Shown here: piece by piece, positions 5,734 through 10,193 of the stretch | Layout of the letters: every line of letters begins with the position of its first letter | How positions within the stretch are numbered: the first letter of the stretch is position 1 | Origin: Chitinophagales bacterium | GTDB taxonomy: Bacteria > Bacteroidota > Bacteroidia > Chitinophagales > JADIYW01 | DNA: 10,193 nucleotides | Direction: 5' to 3' | Assembly: GCA_020848315.1 (NCBI GenBank) | Contig: JADLAH010000257.1 | Location: forward strand, 1 to 10,193 | Translations under genes and position numbers: made by a program | Notes under the pieces: model-generated | Databases searched by the model: none | What the model was told of the DNA's origin: nothing | What the model saw: the letters and a program-made list of their open reading frames with translations, nothing else

Positions 5734-6536
5734 TATTTTTTCTTTTTATTGGCGCCCGGCAGCATCTTTTTCAGAATAGCGCCGGACAGTGACGTGGCAC
5801 CGCTTCTGTTCAGAATACGACTATTGAGAAACACCTGTGTTTTATTGAGAATACCCGGTACGACATAGGCTTCCTTGCCGATATTGTCGAGTACGGTTTC
5901 CACCACCGGCGCGGCTTCCATCAGCATCGGGCCGTCCTTCATGCCTTTGGTCATTTCGGATTTGGTCATACCCGGACACAGGGCGATGACATCTACATTT
6001 TTGTCTTTGAACTCGTAGTTCATGCTTTCCGCCAGCGACAGGATATAGGCTTTGGTGGCGGCATAGTGCGAGAGATAAGGATGTGCATTGAACGCGCTGA
6101 TACTGGAAGTGAAGATGATACCACCTTTTCCTCTTCCGGCAAACTGTTTGCCATATTCATACGCCAGCACAAACGGTGCTTTCACGTTCAATTGTATCAT
6201 CTGCAGATTTCGTTCCAGACTGCCGCGATAGAAATGGCCTTCGCAGTTCATGCCGGCATTATTGACCAGCAATCCTACCTCCAGATCCTGCGTAGCATCG
6301 AGGATATCCTGCTGGAATCCATCGGCGGAAAGATCGGCTTCGACGGTCTTGCAATTGATTTTATATTGCTCACTGAGTTCTGTTGCCAGTTGGTCGAGCA
6401 ACTGCTTTCTGCGAGCCACCAATACGAGATGCAATCCCTTCGCGGCCAGTTGTCTGGCATATTCCACGCCGATACCGCTGGAAGCACCGGTTACAATTGC
6501 CCACGGGCCATATTTATCCAAGAATTTGCTGTCCAT
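5733..6536 (-). CDS. Short-chain dehydrogenase/reductase (SDR), classical type
   Basis: A 267-residue soluble NAD(P)-dependent oxidoreductase. The Rossmann fold starts with the cofactor loop TGASSGIG (16-23), and ARR (41-43) after the second strand suggests NADP preference. The structural NNAG motif is at 92-95. The catalytic residues are Ser145, Tyr158 and Lys162 (Y-A-A-T-K), and CPGM at 187-190 follows as in the family. The form resembles the SDRs that begin 'KYGPWALVTGASSGIG', some of which act on fatty-acyl or steroid-like substrates; the substrate cannot be told. The end is a short Lys tail. The ATG at 6536 is chosen because it leaves the usual ten or so residues before the fold. An in-frame ATG at 6569 would add 11 residues but lies in an arm of a 14-bp inverted repeat. 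It heads the likely operon with the rhomboid and aldolase genes. Confidence 0.9.
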   Translation of the reverse strand: MDSKFLDKYGPWAIVTGASSGIGVEYARQLAAKGLHLVLVARRKQLLDQLATELSEQYKINCKTVEADLSADGFQQDILDATQDLEVGLLVNNAGMNCEGHFYRGSLERNLQMIQLNVKAPFVLAYEYGKQFAGRGKGGIIFTSSISAFNAHPYLSHYAATKAYILSLAESMNYEFKDKNVDVIALCPGMTKSEMTKGMKDGPMLMEAAPVVETVLDNIGKEAYVVPGILNKTQVFLNSRILNRSGATSLSGAILKKMLPGANKKKK

Positions 6537-6563
6537 ATAATTTTTATAGCTAATATAGCTATT

Positions 6564-6617
6564 TTCCATAGTATTTAGGCCAGGGTTCACTATCTTTATA
6601 GTATAAATACTATGGAA
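6564..6617. promoter_or_regulatory. 14-bp perfect inverted repeat in the divergent promoter region
   Basis: TTCCATAGTATTTA (6564-6577) and TAAATACTATGGAA (6604-6617) are exact reverse complements separated by 26 bp. The right arm also contains part of ATAGTAT-AA-ATACTAT (6597-6612), so the ATAGTAT word occurs three times. The repeat fills the gap between the reductase gene and the divergent DUF4377 gene, so both starts are preceded by the same sequence in mirror image. A shared operator or a promoter-region hairpin are both possible. Confidence 0.55.
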
Positions 6618-8689
6618 TGAAATATTTTTTGTTTTTCTCAATATCATTTTTTGCCGGTTTTATAGCAAAAACACAATCTTATAATCCTGCCGTACAAACA
6701 TGGGTAATCAGTTCGGAAACCACCCCGTGCGAATCCGATCCTGACAAAGCTTGTTTACTGTATAAAGCAACCGGAAAGAAAGAATTTGAAATCCTGCCGG
6801 AGCCTATTGAGGGCTTTCAATATTCAGAAGGAAATGAATATACAATACAGGTAAAACAGGAAATCAAAAAACCACCTATTGCAGCCAATGAATCTGTATT
6901 TAAATATGTGCTGGTAAAAATAGTATCACAGAAACAACCTACACCTGCTCCGTCCGTAACTTCGACCAGTGGTCAGATTATCTTTGAGGTAAATTTCGAA
7001 TCTCTACCTTGCGAAGAAGACCCGAGTAAATCCTGTTTACTGGTAAGAAAAAAAGGGGCGAAAGAGTTTGAAATCCTCAATGCCAGTATATATGGTTTTA
7101 ATTACGAAAACGGATATACGTACATGATTGCGGTAAAACCTACCAGCAATGGTAATTATTACCTCGTTAATGAAATCAGCAAAAAATTTGTACAAAAAAG
7201 TGCGCAAACCTATACCCCGTTATCAAACGGCAATGCGGAAAATAACAAACCTATTATCGGTACTACCAACATCACCACCTCCTCTACCTTAGATGGCAAA
7301 TGGTATTTACGCAAGATGAAAGAAAAAGAAGGGGCCAGCTTCGTGACCGATGATAACATTATGTACATTGATATCAATACATTCAAAGACAGAATCGATG
7401 GTTTCGGGGCCTGCAACAAGTTTTCTGCCGTCATAAAATCAGATTTAAATACGACGTTTGAAGTATCTAAACTAACTTATAACTACGTTAATTGTGGCAA
7501 CAAGAAAATTGAAGATTTATTTTTCTCATTATTACAGGAAGCCAATAAATTTGAGGTCAGAAACGGACATCTTATCCTGTCTTACAACTGGAAGTATGTA
7601 TTAGAGTTTGTTGCTGATCCTAATAACAAGGAAGATATTGCCAGCACCTACGTGCCGGCAGCCATCATTGAAAAGGAAAATAAAACCTTTGCTACTGACC
7701 AGTACAAAAAAGAACCGGAAAACAAACCATCCGCTTCTGTTACCAAAAAGCCTGAAGTAGACGACCTGCAGAAACAACTGGAAGACTTACAGAAACAACT
7801 CGCGGAGAAGAAAGTAAAAGAAGAAGAGACATTGCAGAAGGAGGCGGCAGACAAACTGCAGAAAGAACAGGAAGCTGCTTTGTTGAAGAAGCAATTAGCA
7901 GAAAAGGCCGCTAAAGAAGCGGAAGAAAAAAGGCTCGCAGAAGAAAAGGCAAAACAAGAGCAGGAAATAGCAAAAAAACTGAAGGAAATTGAAGATCTGA
8001 AAAAACAACTCGCGGAGAAAGAAAAAATTTTAACATCAAATACAACTCAAAAAGAAAATTACACTTCAAACAACACAAGCCAGGCTAACGCAACTAAAAA
8101 GGTGGAAAGTGTAATAGAAGAAAAGCCGGCAGAAAAGAATGTTTCACCTAATTATGTAATAACAGAATTTACACCTAACAATTCAAATAGCAATATCCCA
8201 GACCCTCAATTTGCAGGGAGACCCTATTATTTAGACGGAAATACACTTAAGAATTTAGAAAGAATTGATGCAACTTATGACATGAAGATAAAAGGAATAT
8301 ACAGAGGTTCCGAGCAATATTTAACTGCATTTAATCCTGAATCTACTTTACAGTTCAAAGAGAATAATTTACCAAGAATTTTTATTAAAATTACAGGAGA
8401 AGTCGATCCTTATGATATAATCGATTTTAGTAAAGCCATTGAAAAAAATGACAGAAGGAGATTCAAAGTAGGAGACAGAAAACTCGGTGGAAAAGCAAAA
8501 GACATTACAGAAAACTTTATTCAACTTGACTTCGTACAAATTAGAGACGGGCTATATGAAATTATAATACCATCAAATTTAGAAGTTGGAGAATATGGTT
8601 TTTTACCAATTCTTGAGGGTAATAACTCTTTATTCTCAGGAAGTTCGAGTAGCAGCACTAAAATCAGTTGTTTTGGCATAGCTCCATAA
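6617..8689 (+). CDS. Secreted DUF4377-DUF4377-META protein with coiled coil
   Basis: A 690-residue exported protein. A signal peptide occupies about residues 1-20 (MKYFLFFSISFFAGFIAK). Two DUF4377 repeats follow, at about 27-103 and 119-193, each with W/F-containing start, a Cys pair about 8 residues apart (C38/C46, C132/C140), 'CLL' after the second Cys, and the 'I.GF.Y..G..Y...V' end. Next is a META/HslJ-like domain (225-333) opening with DGKWYLRKM and carrying GFGACNKF (262-269) and C293. Residues about 380-471 form a long Lys/Glu/Gln coiled coil with repeated LQKQL and KKQLAEK units; the DNA word AAACAACTCGCGGAGAA occurs at both 7793 and 8003. The last part (about 510-690, FAGRPYYLD... 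GEYGF) is a separate domain seen in Bacteroidota proteins of unknown role; its DNA is more AT-rich. DUF4377 and META domains are typical of envelope proteins; function here is unknown. A small paralogue follows. Confidence 0.82.
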   Translation: MKYFLFFSISFFAGFIAKTQSYNPAVQTWVISSETTPCESDPDKACLLYKATGKKEFEILPEPIEGFQYSEGNEYTIQVKQEIKKPPIAANESVFKYVLVKIVSQKQPTPAPSVTSTSGQIIFEVNFESLPCEEDPSKSCLLVRKKGAKEFEILNASIYGFNYENGYTYMIAVKPTSNGNYYLVNEISKKFVQKSAQTYTPLSNGNAENNKPIIGTTNITTSSTLDGKWYLRKMKEKEGASFVTDDNIMYIDINTFKDRIDGFGACNKFSAVIKSDLNTTFEVSKLTYNYVNCGNKKIEDLFFSLLQEANKFEVRNGHLILSYNWKYVLEFVADPNNKEDIASTYVPAAIIEKENKTFATDQYKKEPENKPSASVTKKPEVDDLQKQLEDLQKQLAEKKVKEEETLQKEAADKLQKEQEAALLKKQLAEKAAKEAEEKRLAEEKAKQEQEIAKKLKEIEDLKKQLAEKEKILTSNTTQKENYTSNNTSQANATKKVESVIEEKPAEKNVSPNYVITEFTPNNSNSNIPDPQFAGRPYYLDGNTLKNLERIDATYDMKIKGIYRGSEQYLTAFNPESTLQFKENNLPRIFIKITGEVDPYDIIDFSKAIEKNDRRRFKVGDRKLGGKAKDITENFIQLDFVQIRDGLYEIIIPSNLEVGEYGFLPILEGNNSLFSGSSSSSTKISCFGIAP

Positions 8690-8771
8690 CACAGACTCCT
8701 CTTTAAATTCATTACCAACAGATTAATCAACTATAAAGTTATTATCTTCCCTATCAGAAACACACCCTATA

Positions 8772-9476
8772 ATGCGATATTTTTATTTACTCTTTGCTCT
8801 CTGCATTTGTTTACAGATGAATGCTCAAAATGCCGGCAAACGCCATACCTGGCAGATTGCCTATACTACTAAACCTTGCCCTTCCGCGCCTGAAAAATCC
8901 TGTTTGCAGTATAAATCCAGTGACATGAAAGAATTCGAGGTACTCGACGGTGTTATCGCCGGATTTCAATATGAGGAAGGATACAGTTATCAGATAACTG
9001 TGAAAACCGACAGCAGCGGCCACTACACGCTGGTGAAAGAAAAGAGTAAAAAATTTGTACAGACACCGCCGCCCGCTCCTGTCGATACCGTACCTGCGGC
9101 TCCGCTGCCGGATACGCTCGCCGGAAATCCGGATGGCAAATGGTATCTCCGCAAACTCATCGACCCTGCCGGCGTTACCTACGCGTCTGACCACAATATT
9201 ATCTGGGTGGAACTGTCGCTGGAAAACGGCCGGATCAGCGGCTTCGGCGCCTGCAACGCATTCACGGCTACTGTCAGCCAGGGCACGCAGCGCCAACTGA
9301 CCGTCAGCGATATCGCCAGTGACAGCACCTACTGCGGCAACAAGAAAATTGAAGACATGTTTTACAAATTCCTGCTGCTATCAGAACAATATGAGATGCG
9401 GGAAGGCCAGCTGGATCTGATTTACAAAGGCAAAAAAATCCTGTCTTTCGTCGCGCTTCCGGCCAACAAGAATTAA
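8772..9476 (+). CDS. Secreted DUF4377-META protein, paralogue of the preceding gene
   Basis: A 234-residue exported protein with a signal peptide at about 1-18 (MRYFYLLFALCICLQMNA). It has one DUF4377 domain (about 26-97; C36, C44, CLQYK, VIAGFQYEEGYSYQITV), a Pro-rich linker (98-118), and a META/HslJ-like domain (119-226) with DGKWYLRKL, GFGACNAF (157-164) and C188. It matches the second DUF4377 repeat plus META domain of the upstream protein nearly end to end, including KKFVQ after DUF4377 and YCGNKKIEDMF/NCGNKKIEDLF. At DNA level GGCAACAAGAAAATTGAAGA is shared by 7496-7515 and 9336-9355. This protein lacks the coiled coil and C-terminal domain, and its codons are more GC-rich, so the duplication is old or the copies have different histories. 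An 82-bp gap separates the two genes. Probably periplasmic; the role is unknown, possibly envelope stress as for HslJ. Confidence 0.85.
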   Translation: MRYFYLLFALCICLQMNAQNAGKRHTWQIAYTTKPCPSAPEKSCLQYKSSDMKEFEVLDGVIAGFQYEEGYSYQITVKTDSSGHYTLVKEKSKKFVQTPPPAPVDTVPAAPLPDTLAGNPDGKWYLRKLIDPAGVTYASDHNIIWVELSLENGRISGFGACNAFTATVSQGTQRQLTVSDIASDSTYCGNKKIEDMFYKFLLLSEQYEMREGQLDLIYKGKKILSFVALPANKN

Positions 9477-9507
9477 CAGCCACCAAGATGATCCATTCAT
9501 CTGATAC

Positions 9508-9539
9508 AAAAAAATAGCGGAGGCAATGCCTCCGCTATT
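9508..9539 (-). terminator. Strong intrinsic terminator of the DUF4139 gene
   Basis: AATAGCGGAGGC (9513-9524) and GCCTCCGCTATT (9528-9539) form a perfect, GC-rich 12-bp stem with a 3-nt loop. On the minus strand it is followed by seven T (complement of 9508-9514) and lies 17 bp past the stop of the DUF4139 gene. On the plus strand there is no T tract after the stem, so it serves the minus-strand gene primarily; it might still slow transcripts from the plus strand. Confidence 0.88.
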
Positions 9540-9556
9540 CACACACAACAACGCTA

Positions 9557-10193
9557 TCAGTTGGTACCTTCTACCACCTGTTTGTCTTTCGGATATTTGA
9601 TACTGTACACCATTTTTATCTTGCGGGTTTCATTCGGTGCGAGCTTCAGTTTCCACAGCAACTTACCGTAGGCTTCCGTCACCTGCGCACCTGACGCTTC
9701 TTCCAAAGTCACTTCAATCTGCGCGTTTTTGGATATCGGATATTGATCCAGTAATTCAATTTCTACCGGCGTATTTTTATTGTTTTTGATAGTCGTCTCA
9801 AATGCCTTGGTTTCTCTGATATTATTGCTCAGCAATTTCTTCGCGCTGTAATCATTCAGCTTCACGCGTTTCACACTGATTTTCTCATCGCGCCCCAATG
9901 AAATGAGCAACGTATCAGCGCTGACATTCGGATTCAGATAGGATTTTCCGACATAATTATCGTCGAAGAAAATATTCGCTTCTCCCGCCAGCAGGTTATA
10001 TTTCGCCCAGTCGGTGACACGCGCCAGCAGGTAGGCATTCATATCCAGCTTCGGCACCGTATGATAGGAAAATACGGCCGGCATGCTGATTTCCTGAATG
10101 CCCACGATATGTTCTTTGTTGTCGCTCTCCACATCCTGCAAGGTTTGAATCACATATTCATTCGCCATATCGCCTTCCTGAATCACCACGCCG
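9557..10193 (-). CDS. DUF4139-domain protein, C-terminal part (5' end outside window)
   Basis: The last 212 codons are visible; the frame is open to the right edge, so the start lies outside. This is the C-terminal beta-rich DUF4139 domain found in the mucoidy inhibitor A (MuiA)-like family, usually preceded by an N-terminal DUF4140 domain, a coiled coil and a carboxypeptidase-like repeat. Telling stretches are AYLLARVTDWAKYNLLAGEA, the IFFDDNYVGKSYLNP segment, TLLISLGRDEKISVKRVKL, and the ending WKLKLAPNETRKI followed by YSIKYPKDK. The family is exported in Bacteroidota, and its molecular role is not established. A strong terminator follows the TGA stop. It converges with the DUF4377-META gene. 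Confidence 0.88.
   Translation of the reverse strand, partial: GVVIQEGDMANEYVIQTLQDVESDNKEHIVGIQEISMPAVFSYHTVPKLDMNAYLLARVTDWAKYNLLAGEANIFFDDNYVGKSYLNPNVSADTLLISLGRDEKISVKRVKLNDYSAKKLLSNNIRETKAFETTIKNNKNTPVEIELLDQYPISKNAQIEVTLEEASGAQVTEAYGKLLWKLKLAPNETRKIKMVYSIKYPKDKQVVEGTN

Noticed and set aside
5715..5750. Hairpin followed by a T-rich stretch on the plus strand, resembling a plus-strand terminator
   Set aside because: No plus-strand gene ends here, and the T-rich stretch is simply the complement of the reductase's C-terminal Lys codons. I list the stem only as an intercistronic hairpin of the minus-strand transcript.
6066..6578. Plus-strand open frame of 170 codons opposite the reductase gene
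   Set aside because: It is antisense to a clear SDR with all catalytic motifs, and its translation resembles no protein family.
7740..8030. Repetitive Lys/Glu/Gln coding sequence as a possible tandem DNA repeat array
   Set aside because: Units are irregular in length and sequence; only short words recur. This fits a heptad coiled coil in the protein rather than a DNA repeat array or CRISPR.

Overview
The window looks like a chromosomal segment of a Bacteroidota bacterium, probably of the Chitinophagales/Chitinophagaceae type. This rests on family content (DUF4377 and META secreted proteins, a DUF4139 protein, a MerC/Fur pair, a transglutaminase-like protein with a HEAT-like N-terminus, a topoisomerase-like tail rich in Lys and Ala) and on the weak ribosome binding sites. 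No sequence search was possible, so the taxonomy is inference. Apart from one AT-rich islet and the 3' part of one gene, composition is moderate and the genes are densely packed.

Left part (1-3317). The end of a gene, probably topA, is followed by a weak terminator-like hairpin and a transglutaminase-like (SirB1/Transglut_core2) gene. A small His-rich MerC-type membrane protein gene runs the other way. It is divergent from a Fur-family (Zur-like) regulator gene. The 66-bp gap between them holds two similar 7-5-7 dyads exactly 30 bp apart, good candidates for the regulator's operators. The regulator gene is followed within 7 and 9 bp by a solitary heme-copper oxidase subunit III-like gene and by a small gene that resembles the second nucleotide-binding domain of SecA stripped of its ATPase motifs. 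The three probably form one operon.

Middle (3300-4036). A very AT-rich islet with one small lipoprotein gene sits between the stop codons of two convergent genes. It is bounded by a perfect 17-bp direct repeat, 720 bp apart, that overlaps both stop codons. This is the clearest sign of insertion in the window. No recombinase or transposase is present.

Right-centre (4034-6536, minus strand). A short-chain dehydrogenase/reductase gene, a rhomboid protease gene and a low-specificity L-threonine aldolase gene lie in one direction. The last two overlap in TAATG and are probably translationally coupled.

Right part (6564-10193). A 14-bp perfect inverted repeat marks the divergent start region of the reductase and of a large secreted protein (DUF4377-DUF4377-META-coiled coil-C-terminal domain). 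A smaller tandem paralogue (DUF4377-META) follows. The window ends in the 3' part of a minus-strand DUF4139 gene with a strong intrinsic terminator.

The points most worth following are the islet with its 17-bp repeat, the degenerate SecA-like protein tied to an orphan oxidase subunit under a Fur-family regulator, and the paired operators. No RNA genes, CRISPR arrays or insertion sequences were seen.
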